Source: Holdemania sp. Marseille-P2844 (GTDB lineage: Bacteria; Bacillota_I; Bacilli_A; Erysipelotrichales; Erysipelotrichaceae). Taken from it: a stretch of 44,466 bases of DNA. This document shows, piece by piece, positions 7,746-14,608 of the stretch; positions within the stretch are counted from its first letter, which is position 1; each line of letters opens with the position of its first letter. The stretch is from positions 408,264 to 452,729 of the forward strand of contig NZ_LT635453.1 in the NCBI RefSeq assembly GCF_900120005.1, given 5' to 3'. Position numbers and translations under genes: made by a program. A model generated the notes under the pieces. That model was not told the DNA's origin. It searched no databases and worked only from the letters and a program-made list of their open reading frames with translations.

Positions 7746-7976
7746 ATAAGTTAGATAATACTAACTTAAATGCAGCTAAAATCTCCTCTTTCCTGCATGT
7801 GTATCAAGTTCGCTGCGGTCCCGGATTTTCACTTTCAAAGGAAAGGTGAAAATTCCGCAGCCTCCTCTTATTGATCATCCTCACCCCCTGTATTGCCTAA
7901 CAATTTCCCCCAGGAAAATCAATCAGGATGATCAAAATCTTAGCTCTCTTTCGCTGGCGGCAGAGAGCTTCTTTTA
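7746..7976 (+). ncRNA. Candidate iron-regulated, C-rich structured small RNA
   Basis: From the P1 start to a terminator-like hairpin the DNA has no convincing ORF but three strong structures: a long stem bounded by CTGCGG/CCGCAG (7813-7860) with inner GGATTTTCAC/GTGAAAATTCC; an 11-bp perfect stem TTGATCATCCT/AGGATGATCAA (7871-7881, 7925-7935) with a 43-base loop; and AGCTCTCT/AGAGAGCT (7942-7969) followed by TCTTTTACTTTT, which looks like a Rho-independent end. Unpaired parts hold CCTCCTC, CACCCCC and TTTCCCCC, complementary to ribosome-binding sites, as in FsrA- or RsaE-like Gram-positive small RNAs. The feoAB genes have a separate promoter downstream. Alternatively this is a long regulated leader of feoAB. 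Confidence 0.5.
7751..7764. promoter_or_regulatory. Operator A, TTAG-N6-CTAA
   Basis: TTAGATAATACTAA lies at the start site of P1, inside a longer inverted repeat AAGTTAG/CTAACTT (7748-7767). The half sites resemble the TTAGG/CCTAA arms of DtxR/IdeR boxes. Same pattern recurs at 23672, 23701 and 24231. Confidence 0.65.
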
Positions 7977-7979
7977 CTT
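7942..7979 (+). terminator. Terminator-like hairpin between P1 and feoA
   Basis: AGCTCTCT at 7942-7949 pairs perfectly with AGAGAGCT at 7962-7969, with an inner CGC-TG-GCG, followed by a T-rich tract. It would end P1 transcripts before feoA, or act as an attenuator. A further hairpin, GGCAACTT/AAGTTGCC (8000-8024), follows without a T-run. Confidence 0.6.
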
Positions 7980-8038
7980 TTGCTTCCCCCTTGCCTGCGG
8001 GCAACTTACAACACTGAAGTTGCCTTACGCTAATAAAG

Positions 8039-8056
8039 TTAGTTAATCTTAACTAA
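8039..8056. promoter_or_regulatory. Operator B upstream of feoA promoter P2
   Basis: TTAGTTAATCTTAACTAA is an inverted repeat abutting the P2 -35. It can be read as two overlapping 14-mers of the TTAG-N6-CTAA type (8039-8052 and 8043-8056), each with one mismatch, and so is the variant form of the operator. Confidence 0.55.
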
Positions 8057-8061
8057 ATGCG

Positions 8062-8089
8062 TTGACATGGCTGGGGACCATGCTAAAAT
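8062..8089 (+). promoter_or_regulatory. feoAB promoter P2, TTGACA-16-TAAAAT
   Basis: -35 TTGACA (8062-8067), -10 TAAAAT (8084-8089) with extended TGC, spacer 16. Start expected near 8096, only 25 bases before the feoA ATG. Confidence 0.7.
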
Positions 8090-8120
8090 TGTACTGGAAC
8101 AGTTAGAAAGAAGGAATGGC

Positions 8121-8348
8121 ATGACCTTATTTGATTGTCAGGTCGGCGAAAAAGCGGAGGTTCTCGGCGTCAGCGGGGAACGGGCGATCCGCAAACGTTT
8201 GATCGATATGGGAATTACCACAGGCACTGTCCTGTTTATCAGAAAAGTAGCGCCGCTGGGCGATCCGATTGAGATTCGCTGCCGCGGTTATGAATTATCG
8301 CTGCGCAAAGACGAGGCGAAAACGATAGAAGTCAGGAGGGTCGGTTAA
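8121..8348 (+). CDS. feoA: Ferrous iron transport protein FeoA
   Basis: A 75-residue SH3-like FeoA protein, the small cytosolic partner of FeoB. The second half, RKVAPLGDPIEIRCRGYELSLRK in essence, is the family core (about residues 43-65) and is nearly identical to the second FeoA at 23976. Start at 8121 chosen for GAAGGA upstream; an in-frame ATG at 8067 lies inside the promoter. The stop overlaps the feoB start by one base. Confidence 0.93.
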   Translation: MTLFDCQVGEKAEVLGVSGERAIRKRLIDMGITTGTVLFIRKVAPLGDPIEIRCRGYELSLRKDEAKTIEVRRVG

Positions 8349-10342
8349 TGAATTTTAAAGTCGCCCTCGCAGGCAATCCGAATTCCGGAAAAACGACGCT
8401 GTTTAACCGGCTGACCGGTTCCAGGCAGCATGTCGGCAACTGGCCGGGCGTTACGATTGAGAAAAAAGAAGGTTCCTTTCAGATTGAGGAGCATGAAATC
8501 ACGCTGGTCGATCTGCCGGGAATTTATTCGATGTCCGTTTACAGCATGGAGGAAATCGTCGCGCGTGATTTCATCATGGACGAACATCCGGATTTGATTT
8601 TAAACATCGTTGACGGCACCAACATCGAGCGCAACCTGTACCTGAGCTTACAGCTGAAGGAGCTGGGCATCCCGATGGTCATCGCGGTGAACATGCTTGA
8701 CGAGCTGAAGGGCAAAGGCATAACGATAGATTTGAAAAAACTGGCAGCGCTGTTAGATACGCCGGTTGTCGCAATCAGCGCGAAAAACGGCAGCGGCATG
8801 GAAGAACTGATTCATGAGCTGGTTCACAACACACACAGCTCGGTATTGGACTACGATCCGGCGACAGAAGCGATCCTGAAACAGATCAGCGTGATCCGCG
8901 AAGCCTGCCGGCACGATCATGTCCACGACAAGTTCTATGCGATGAAAATGCTGGAAAACGACGAGGTGATCGTCCGCGATCTGCGGATGTCCAAAGCGCA
9001 GCTGAACGAACTGGAGTCGCTGCAGAAGCAATTCTGCGCTCAGCGGGGACAACGGGAAATCGACATGGCGGTCGCAGACATGCGCTACGCATTGATCGAA
9101 GCGATGATGAAGCAATGCGTAAAAAAGAGCGACAGCGAGACGTCGGTTTCCGACCGCATCGACATGATCGTCACCAACAAGTATTTGGGGATTCCGGTTT
9201 TCTTTCTGATCTTATTTTTAATGTTCATCGTGACCTTCGGCCCGATCGGCGAAGGGCTGAAGGGCTGGGTTGAAACGTTGATCAACGACGTGCTCGCAGC
9301 AAATCTGTTAGTGGCGCTGACTTCGATGGCCGTGGCGCCGTGGGCGCTGGATCTGGTCAACACGGTGATCGGCGGGGTGGGCAGCGTGCTGTCGTTCATG
9401 CCGCAGATCATGCTTCTGTTCTTATTTCTGTCAGTGCTGGAAGACAGCGGTTATATGTCCCGGGCGGCGTTTCTGATGGATGGGATGCTGCGCAAGATCG
9501 GTCTGAATGGCAAGGCGTTCATTCCGATGCTGATGGGGTTTGGCTGTACAGTGCCGGCCGTCATGGCTTCGCGGGTGCTGGAACATGAACAGGACCGCAA
9601 GATGACGATCCTGTTGATTCCGTTTATGTCCTGCGGCGCGAAGCTGCCGGTCTATGCCCTGTTTGCCGGGATTTTCTTTCCGGAACATTCCGGCGTGGCG
9701 ATCTTCAGCATGTATGTGCTGGGCATTCTGGTTGCGATTGGCTGCGGCTTCCTGCTTCGCCATACGGTGTTTAAAGAGAATGAATCCACATTTATTTTAG
9801 AGCTGCCGCCGTATCGGATTCCGTCGTTTCAGGTCACGATGATCCACATGTGGCAGAAGGCCAAGGGGTTCCTGATCAAAGCCGGAACGATCATCTTCTC
9901 GATGACGGTGCTGCTGTGGGTGCTGACCAATTTCAGCTTCACACTGCAGATGGTGGCGGATCCGACTTCGAGTATTCTGGGGACGATCGGCCGGTTGATC
10001 GCGCCGCTGCTGATCCCGCTGGGCTTTGGCCACTGGCAGTCGGCGATCGCGCTGATTTCCGGGCTGATCGCGAAGGAGAGCGTCGTCTCGTCGATGGCGG
10101 TCATGTACAACGTCGGCAATGTTTCGCAGCTTTCAGGCGTTTTGACCCGCGTCTTCACGCCGGCCTCGGCGATCGCGTTCATGACGTTTGTGCTGCTTTA
10201 CGCGCCATGCGTCGCGGCCATTTCAGCGATTCACTCGGAGGCGGGCAGCTGGAAATATACGCTCAAGTCGATGGGCTTTCAAATCAGCGTGGCCTATTGC
10301 GTTTCCTTTGTCGTGTACCATGTCGTTTCCTTATTTATATAA
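8348..10342 (+). CDS. feoB: Ferrous iron transporter FeoB (locus 1)
   Basis: 664 residues. N-terminal G domain with G1 GNPNSGKT (9-16), switch region VGNWPGVT, G3 DLPG, G4 NMLD and G5 SAK, then the GDI-like helical spacer, then the membrane core with the two Cys-bearing gate segments GCTVPAVMASR and SCGAKLPVY. Imports Fe(II) across the plasma membrane using GTP. About 60 residues shorter than the FeoB at 24264, mainly by loop and C-terminal differences. Controlled by P2 with operator B. Confidence 0.95.
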   Translation: MNFKVALAGNPNSGKTTLFNRLTGSRQHVGNWPGVTIEKKEGSFQIEEHEITLVDLPGIYSMSVYSMEEIVARDFIMDEHPDLILNIVDGTNIERNLYLSLQLKELGIPMVIAVNMLDELKGKGITIDLKKLAALLDTPVVAISAKNGSGMEELIHELVHNTHSSVLDYDPATEAILKQISVIREACRHDHVHDKFYAMKMLENDEVIVRDLRMSKAQLNELESLQKQFCAQRGQREIDMAVADMRYALIEAMMKQCVKKSDSETSVSDRIDMIVTNKYLGIPVFFLILFLMFIVTFGPIGEGLKGWVETLINDVLAANLLVALTSMAVAPWALDLVNTVIGGVGSVLSFMPQIMLLFLFLSVLEDSGYMSRAAFLMDGMLRKIGLNGKAFIPMLMGFGCTVPAVMASRVLEHEQDRKMTILLIPFMSCGAKLPVYALFAGIFFPEHSGVAIFSMYVLGILVAIGCGFLLRHTVFKENESTFILELPPYRIPSFQVTMIHMWQKAKGFLIKAGTIIFSMTVLLWVLTNFSFTLQMVADPTSSILGTIGRLIAPLLIPLGFGHWQSAIALISGLIAKESVVSSMAVMYNVGNVSQLSGVLTRVFTPASAIAFMTFVLLYAPCVAAISAIHSEAGSWKYTLKSMGFQISVAYCVSFVVYHVVSLFI

Positions 10343-10384
10343 GTCGATAATTTCTGCTGCCAAGACAATCTCAAAAAAGGGCTG

Positions 10385-10409
10385 AGGAATCCGATTCGGA
10401 TTCCTTTTT
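10385..10409. terminator. Intrinsic terminator after feoB
   Basis: AGGAATCCGA/TCGGATTCCT is a perfect 10-bp stem with a one-base centre, then TTTTT. A run of A's upstream (10373-10378) makes it possibly bidirectional. Confidence 0.8.
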
Positions 10410-10427
10410 GCGAGGGGGAATAGCCTG

Positions 10428-10544
10428 ATGAAAACGTTCTGTTTCCATCATAAGAAAAATAAGCACGACGCAGAATGCACTGCGGGCTGCTTACAGCTGA
10501 TATTGTGGGGGGTTCAGGATCTGAGACCGCCGGACGCAGTTTAA
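10428..10544 (+). CDS. Possible 38-residue Cys/His-rich small protein
   Basis: ATG at 10428 follows GAGGGGG (10412-10418) and opens MKTFCFHHKKNKHDAEC, then TAGC and a short hydrophobic stretch LQLILWGV. Three Cys and three His in 21 residues, between feoB and the iron repressor gene, suggest metal binding. No family recognised. It follows the feoB terminator and has no clear promoter of its own, so it could be chance. Confidence 0.3.
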   Translation: MKTFCFHHKKNKHDAECTAGCLQLILWGVQDLRPPDAV

Positions 10545-10647
10545 CCTGTCCGTCTGGCCGACGCTGTACCCGCGCGAGCAAAGGCTGGGGCTGCCGGTTC
10601 AGTTTGGGATTCAAGCTTGGAATTTGCGAAGAAAGAAAGCGGTTTAG

Positions 10648-10676
10648 TTGTTCTGATTCAAAGGATTTGTTATAAT
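10648..10676 (+). promoter_or_regulatory. Promoter of the DtxR-family repressor gene
   Basis: TTGTTC (10648-10653), 17-base spacer, TATAAT (10671-10676). No TTAG-N6-CTAA site is near it, so the repressor is probably made constitutively. Bases 10545-10647 show nothing else recognisable. Confidence 0.65.
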
Positions 10677-10705
10677 AAAAAGCAGAAAGCGAGGGCAGGA
10701 TCATT

Positions 10706-11104
10706 ATGGAACGAATTAATGAATCATCAGAGAATTATCTGGAAAGCATATTGATTCTGGAACAGCGCAACCCGAGCGTCAGAATGAGCGACATCGCCGC
10801 CATGCTTCACGTCAGCAAGCCCAGCGTCAATAAGGCGATGGGCGTCCTGAAGGATGCCGGCTACATTCATCAGGAAATTTACGGTACGATCCACCTGACC
10901 GAATCCGGCCGCCAATATGCCGAAAAAGTTTACAGCCGGCACATTTTGTTTAAACGATTTCTGACGGAAGTGCTGGAAGTCGACGAACCGACAGCGGAGG
11001 AAGATGCCTGTCATATGGAACATTGTGTCAGCGATGAAACCATGGACAAACTGCGGATCTTCCTGACTGAGGCGCTGGAACGCAACGCACAGAAAAACAA
11101 GTAA
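10706..11104 (+). CDS. DtxR/MntR-family metal-dependent repressor, probably iron-sensing
   Basis: 132 residues: winged helix (about 1-63) and metal-binding dimerisation domain, without the SH3 domain of long DtxR proteins. His79, Cys102, Glu105 and His106 fall at the same numbers as in DtxR. Cys102/Glu105/His106 is the iron-type primary site; MntR has Glu at the Cys position. The fourth ligand, Met10 in DtxR and Asp8 in MntR, is Asn10 here, and the ancillary-site Glu83 and His98 are Lys83 and Glu98. Inference: an Fe(II) repressor acting at the TTAG-N6-CTAA sites of both feo loci. Mn(II) sensing is less likely. Confidence 0.88.
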   Translation: MERINESSENYLESILILEQRNPSVRMSDIAAMLHVSKPSVNKAMGVLKDAGYIHQEIYGTIHLTESGRQYAEKVYSRHILFKRFLTEVLEVDEPTAEEDACHMEHCVSDETMDKLRIFLTEALERNAQKNK

Positions 11105-11110
11105 TTCACG

Positions 11111-11131
11111 AAAGCGGCGAAGGCCGCTTTT
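11111..11131 (+). terminator. Intrinsic terminator of the repressor gene
   Basis: AAAGCGGC-GAAG-GCCGCTTT then T, ten bases after the stop. The stretch 11132-11293 beyond it holds no gene I can support. Confidence 0.75.
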
Positions 11132-11293
11132 CTGATGGTGCCGCGCAAGATCGGTCGCCGCAAAAAGGCCGCCGCAAAACATTCGGGAGGTCAAATTCAG
11201 CCGGGATTGCGCGAACATTGCCGATGACAGAGCAGGCATGTGTCCGATCCTTTTCTGCGGTCCTTTTGTTTTGGATCGTTGAAGGTAAAAACA

Positions 11294-11328
11294 AAAAACG
11301 TCGTTTCTGATAATAGAACGACGTTTTT
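11294..11328 (-). terminator. Terminator of the minus-strand flavoprotein gene
   Basis: AAAAACGTCGTT and AACGACGTTTTT form a 12-bp stem around an 11-base loop; read on the minus strand it ends in a T-rich tract. It may also work in the plus direction. A smaller stem CGCAATC/GATTGCG lies at 11341-11359. Confidence 0.75.
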
Positions 11329-11405
11329 CGATGAAACATCCGCAATCACTGAGATTGCGATGCGTCTGTTTCGCTGATTCTTATAGAACAGCGGTGCAGG
11401 GAAGC

Positions 11406-12854
11406 TTATTTCACTTCCTGGATTGAAGAAGCGACATGCTGAGCCGCGATTCTTCCAAACGTGATCGCGTTGGAAATGGTATAACCGTTGGAATTGGTCA
11501 CGGTGGTCACTTCACCCGCGGCATACAAGCCGTCAATGACGCTGCCGTCAATCCGCGTAACCTGAGCGCTGCTGTTTTTCGTGATCCCGCCATGACAAAC
11601 GCTGGAGAAGAACGTCGTCTTTAACGCATAGTACGGGCCCGTTGAGATCGGGAACCAGAACTGCGCGGTGCGGCCATAATCTTCATCTTCCATCTTTGCC
11701 GCAAAGGAGTTCCAGCGATCAACGGTGGCTTTTAACGTTTCCGCGTCGATTCCGGTTTTCTGCGCCAGCTCATCCAGCGTATCCGCAACGACGACGCCTT
11801 CATGATCCTTAGCCGCGTCTGCGATCTGCATCATTTCCAGCGATGCTTCGTCGGCAAGACTCCAGAAATAATCGACGCCGGTTCTTCCATACAGATCAAC
11901 GACGTCATCTTTGATTTCCTGATTCCAGGTCTGCGCCGTTCTTTTCTCATCCATAAAGCGGCGGCCATCCTGACCGACAAAGATCGTAAACATATATGGG
12001 AACTGGCTCGTACGGTTTTCAACCTCGCGCAGATAGACCTGAATCTGATCAAGATTCTGAACGCCTGCGCCCACCGCAGCAGCCATCACCAGACCATCGC
12101 CGGTCTGATAAGCTAAATTCGACGTCTGAAAATAGCGGTTCTGCTCGGCCACGGCAGCCATCAAATCCCCGTTGGCGCTGTATCCGCCGGTAGCCATGAG
12201 CGTCGCCCTGGCTTTAATCCGGATTGTTTCGCCGTTTTCGTTCACACATTCCGCGCCGATGACACGGCCTTCCTCCATGATTAAGGCTTTGGCTTCCGTA
12301 TTCAGCCGCACGTCGATGGAACGATCCGCAACAGCTTTTTCAAACGGTTCGCGCAAGCCGGAACCTTCGCCTTCGACCAGATGGATGGTCGGGAACGTAC
12401 CGTAACCGTCTTTAACGATGACCTCCGGCTGAAACGGAACGCCCAGCGTATTGATCATCCAGTCGATCGTTTTGCCGGCGCTTTCAATCGTTAGCCGGGT
12501 TAATTCTTCATCCAGAATGTAGTGCTTTTCCCGCTGCTGCTCCGCAATCACATCCTCAACATTCACGTGCAGATCCAGCGCTTTGGTGACTTCCGTTTCC
12601 ACGCCGCCGAAGATTCCGCCGGAGTAAACGGCCGCGCCGCCCAGCATTCCGGTTTTTTCAACGATCATGATGTTTTCAACGCCCTGATCCGCAGCTTCAA
12701 CCGCGCTGGCAATGCCTGCCGCGCCGCCGCCGATGATCAGGTAGTCGACTTCCGCATCAAATTTTACAGTTGGGGTCTGCGCTTCTGGCGCTGCGCTGCA
12801 TCCTGCGAACAGGAGCGCTGCCAGAAGGGGCAGGAAGAACTTCTTCATTCGCAT
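11406..12854 (-). CDS. Secreted lipoprotein FAD-dependent oxidoreductase, fumarate-reductase-like, atypical active site
   Basis: 482 residues with a lipoprotein signal and lipobox FAGC (Cys19), then an FAD-binding GGGAAG (42-47) and the flavoprotein subunit fold of the fumarate reductase/succinate dehydrogenase family. No FMN-binding domain, so it needs an external electron donor. Compared with the reductase at 2914, the catalytic Arg is Ala307 (DEKRTAQ), the substrate-binding Arg is Ser455 in NSNG, and the QxHP/QxYP motif is absent, although His421 (CHGG) remains. It is thus probably not a simple fumarate or urocanate reductase. Start at 12854 follows AGAGGA on the minus strand; ATG at 12848 is an alternative. 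Its promoter has a MerR-type spacer and the regulator sits divergently. Confidence 0.85.
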   Translation of the reverse strand: MRMKKFFLPLLAALLFAGCSAAPEAQTPTVKFDAEVDYLIIGGGAAGIASAVEAADQGVENIMIVEKTGMLGGAAVYSGGIFGGVETEVTKALDLHVNVEDVIAEQQREKHYILDEELTRLTIESAGKTIDWMINTLGVPFQPEVIVKDGYGTFPTIHLVEGEGSGLREPFEKAVADRSIDVRLNTEAKALIMEEGRVIGAECVNENGETIRIKARATLMATGGYSANGDLMAAVAEQNRYFQTSNLAYQTGDGLVMAAAVGAGVQNLDQIQVYLREVENRTSQFPYMFTIFVGQDGRRFMDEKRTAQTWNQEIKDDVVDLYGRTGVDYFWSLADEASLEMMQIADAAKDHEGVVVADTLDELAQKTGIDAETLKATVDRWNSFAAKMEDEDYGRTAQFWFPISTGPYYALKTTFFSSVCHGGITKNSSAQVTRIDGSVIDGLYAAGEVTTVTNSNGYTISNAITFGRIAAQHVASSIQEVK

Positions 12855-12871
12855 TTCTTTTTCCTCTTTTA

Positions 12872-12889
12872 ACTCATGTTATGATGAGT
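12872..12889. promoter_or_regulatory. Inverted repeat in the flavoprotein leader
   Basis: ACTCAT-N6-ATGAGT lies between the predicted start site (about 12900) and the ribosome site of the minus-strand gene. A possible operator; no direct evidence. Confidence 0.35.
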
Positions 12890-12906
12890 CTTTCTTTCTG
12901 ATTTTT

Positions 12907-12937
12907 AGAATACAACATCCGTCACCGGGACAGTCAA
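12907..12937 (-). promoter_or_regulatory. MerR-type promoter with 19-bp spacer, minus strand
   Basis: On the minus strand TTGACT (12932-12937) and TATTCT (12907-12912) are 19 bp apart, with a CCG-GTGA-CGG dyad in the spacer. MerR-family activators bind such overlong spacers and untwist them. The regulator encoded at 13071 is the obvious candidate. Confidence 0.55.
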
Positions 12938-13022
12938 GCCGGATTTTTACTGTCTTTTTTTCGCTTATTTCCGCAACTTGTCCTCATTTCTGAACATTTA
13001 ATTATTATTTTCACATTCTTCC

Positions 13023-13051
13023 TTGAAAAAACTGTCCTGTACGGGTATGCT
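13023..13051 (+). promoter_or_regulatory. Promoter of the divergent MerR-type gene
   Basis: TTGAAA (13023-13028), 17-base spacer, TATGCT (13046-13051), 19 bases before the ATG. ACTGTC occurs both in this spacer (13031-13036) and at 12949-12954, and GACAGT at 12929-12934, so one protein could contact both promoters. Confidence 0.6.
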
Positions 13052-13070
13052 TTGACTGAGGTGATTTTTC

Positions 13071-14093
13071 ATGCGCGTTCATGAAGCCTGCAAGAAAACG
13101 GGATTAAGCCGCAAGGCAGTGCATTTTTACATTCAGGAAGGACTGGTCTGTCCGGCCAAAAATGAAAATGGTTATTATGATTTAAGTGAAGTTGATCTGA
13201 AAACGCTCAAGATTATTCAGCGGCTGCGCCGGCTGGGACTGCCGATCGAAGTGATCCATGAAGCGTTCCGGTATCCCATTTCGTTAAATTTTTTCCTGCA
13301 TCGCCATGTTTATCAACAAAAGCAGAAAATCAATGAAATGGCGGCCCAGCTGGAAGTGATCCGTTATCTTCTGGAGAGCATTCCCTGCAACGCGACGCCG
13401 GAGCTTCTTTTGAAACTGCCGCGTCAGCACTTTGACGAGCTGCCCAAAAATCGCCTGGCGGATTCGCTGGGGATGGTTTCCGACGCGCGGATGATCGCAA
13501 TTTTATTATTAGCGCCGTTTCTGGATATCGAGGTTGATCCCTACCGGCAATTTTTGTGGGATCGGATTTCTTCTGAACTGAAGGTGCAGTTTAAAGAAAA
13601 TCTGACCGTCCTGCAGCAGTTGATTTATCATCTGAGCGCGCAGCAGATTCAGCGGTCGACAGAAGCACAGTACGCGTTGTTTCTGCGGCTGTCGCAGGGG
13701 GATTCGCTGGAACCCTTTGAAGCAGAGCTGTTAAACCAGTGTCAGCTTTTAAGTGAAGACGAACATCTGCAGGCGGTCTGGCTGCTGCTGTATGAGCTGA
13801 TTCTGCGTCCGACTCTGGAATTTTATCAAAGCGCGCTGCTGGGATTGATGATGGAGTTCAGCGATCGTTTCACGCTGTGCATGCAGCGGTTGGAAACGAT
13901 TCTGGAAAATGTCCGGAAAAATCCGAAGTCGCTGCCGTTAATCGAACGCCTGACGACAACGCTGCATGGAAAATTTCAAATAGGGCAAGGTCTGGACTCC
14001 GATTTGTTTCTGGTCTATACCTTCAGCTGCAGCCTGTTTTCTTCCTGCCCGGTCGAACAGCTGCGGGAGTGGCTGAAGCCTTCGCTATATTAA
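13071..14093 (+). CDS. MerR-type HTH regulator with large effector domain
   Basis: 340 residues. The N-terminal 70 are a MerR winged helix (KKTGLSRKAVHFYIQEGLV, then NGYYDLSEVDLKTLKIIQRLRRLGLPIEVI). A coiled-coil-like linker (about 75-105) leads to a ~230-residue helical C-terminal region I do not recognise, larger than in usual MerR proteins (120-160 residues) and presumably the ligand sensor. GGTGA-type ribosome site just before the ATG. Divergent from the lipoprotein flavoprotein, which carries a 19-bp-spacer promoter, so likely its substrate-responsive activator. Confidence 0.8.
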   Translation: MRVHEACKKTGLSRKAVHFYIQEGLVCPAKNENGYYDLSEVDLKTLKIIQRLRRLGLPIEVIHEAFRYPISLNFFLHRHVYQQKQKINEMAAQLEVIRYLLESIPCNATPELLLKLPRQHFDELPKNRLADSLGMVSDARMIAILLLAPFLDIEVDPYRQFLWDRISSELKVQFKENLTVLQQLIYHLSAQQIQRSTEAQYALFLRLSQGDSLEPFEAELLNQCQLLSEDEHLQAVWLLLYELILRPTLEFYQSALLGLMMEFSDRFTLCMQRLETILENVRKNPKSLPLIERLTTTLHGKFQIGQGLDSDLFLVYTFSCSLFSSCPVEQLREWLKPSLY

Positions 14094-14460
14094 GCAGTTT
14101 GCTTTGCGATGGGAAAAGTATGCGAAAGAGTAACCTCGTCTTGGCCGAAGACCGCGGCGCAGCGATTTTTGATAAGCAAAAAGAACGATTGGAATAATAA
14201 CTTTCAATCGCTTAGACCGGCAAGGAAAACAACGAACGCAGAACAACGCAAACAAAGAAATGTTTGAGGCTCTGGGGGGGGGTTAAAGACTGGGAAATAA
14301 TTGGGAATCTTCTGGAATTCGTGTCTATCAAAGTATAAAAGAGGGGATTCAGGGTATACAAAAAGAGCTGGAAAACGAAGAAAACCGCAAAATGCAACGC
14401 CTGAAACAGTGGATTGCGCGGGAAACCGGAAAAGAAATGCGAAATTTCTAAAAAGGTTGT
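14094..14460. other. Intergenic stretch with possible gene remnant
   Basis: No intact gene. Short open stretches in different frames meet at a run of nine G (14274-14282), and a segment ending at the TAA near 14451 reads as a Lys/Glu-rich helix (IQKELENEENRKMQRLKQW) without a start codon. This could be a decayed small gene. Not identified. Confidence 0.35.
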
Positions 14461-14470
14461 TCTTTTCTCG

Positions 14471-14499
14471 TTGACAATTCATTGAATATCCGCTAGAAT
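14471..14499 (+). promoter_or_regulatory. Strong promoter of the str operon, TTGACA-17-TAGAAT
   Basis: -35 TTGACA (14471-14476), 17-base spacer, -10 TAGAAT (14494-14499). Confidence 0.8.
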
Positions 14500-14505
14500 T
14501 AACCT

Positions 14506-14608
14506 CGCTTAGCTACGAATAAGGGTTTCCTGCGTGGAAACTTATATTTATGCCAAGGAATGGCACGCTTGGAAGTGTGTGCTTGAAAAGATCGAAAGGA
14601 GAAAAACC
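14506..14608 (+). promoter_or_regulatory. Structured rpsL leader
   Basis: About 100 bases with two perfect hairpins, GTTTCC-TGCGT-GGAAAC (14525-14541) and TGCCA-AGGAA-TGGCA (14551-14565), before GAAAGGAG. A possible site for autogenous control by a str-operon ribosomal protein (S7 in E. coli, by a different site). Confidence 0.4.

Noticed and set aside
7846-8046. 66-residue plus-strand ORF in the P1-P2 interval
   Set aside because: It starts with GTG, has no ribosome site, covers strong hairpins and an operator, and its composition is not protein-like.
11132-11293. Small gene between the iron repressor and the flavoprotein
   Set aside because: No ORF with ribosome site on either strand; only a GATCC/GGATC inverted repeat.
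14534-14608. N-terminal extension of rpsL from an upstream ATG
   Set aside because: It would encode non-S12 residues through the hairpin leader, and the standard MPTINQ start has GAAAGGAG before it.
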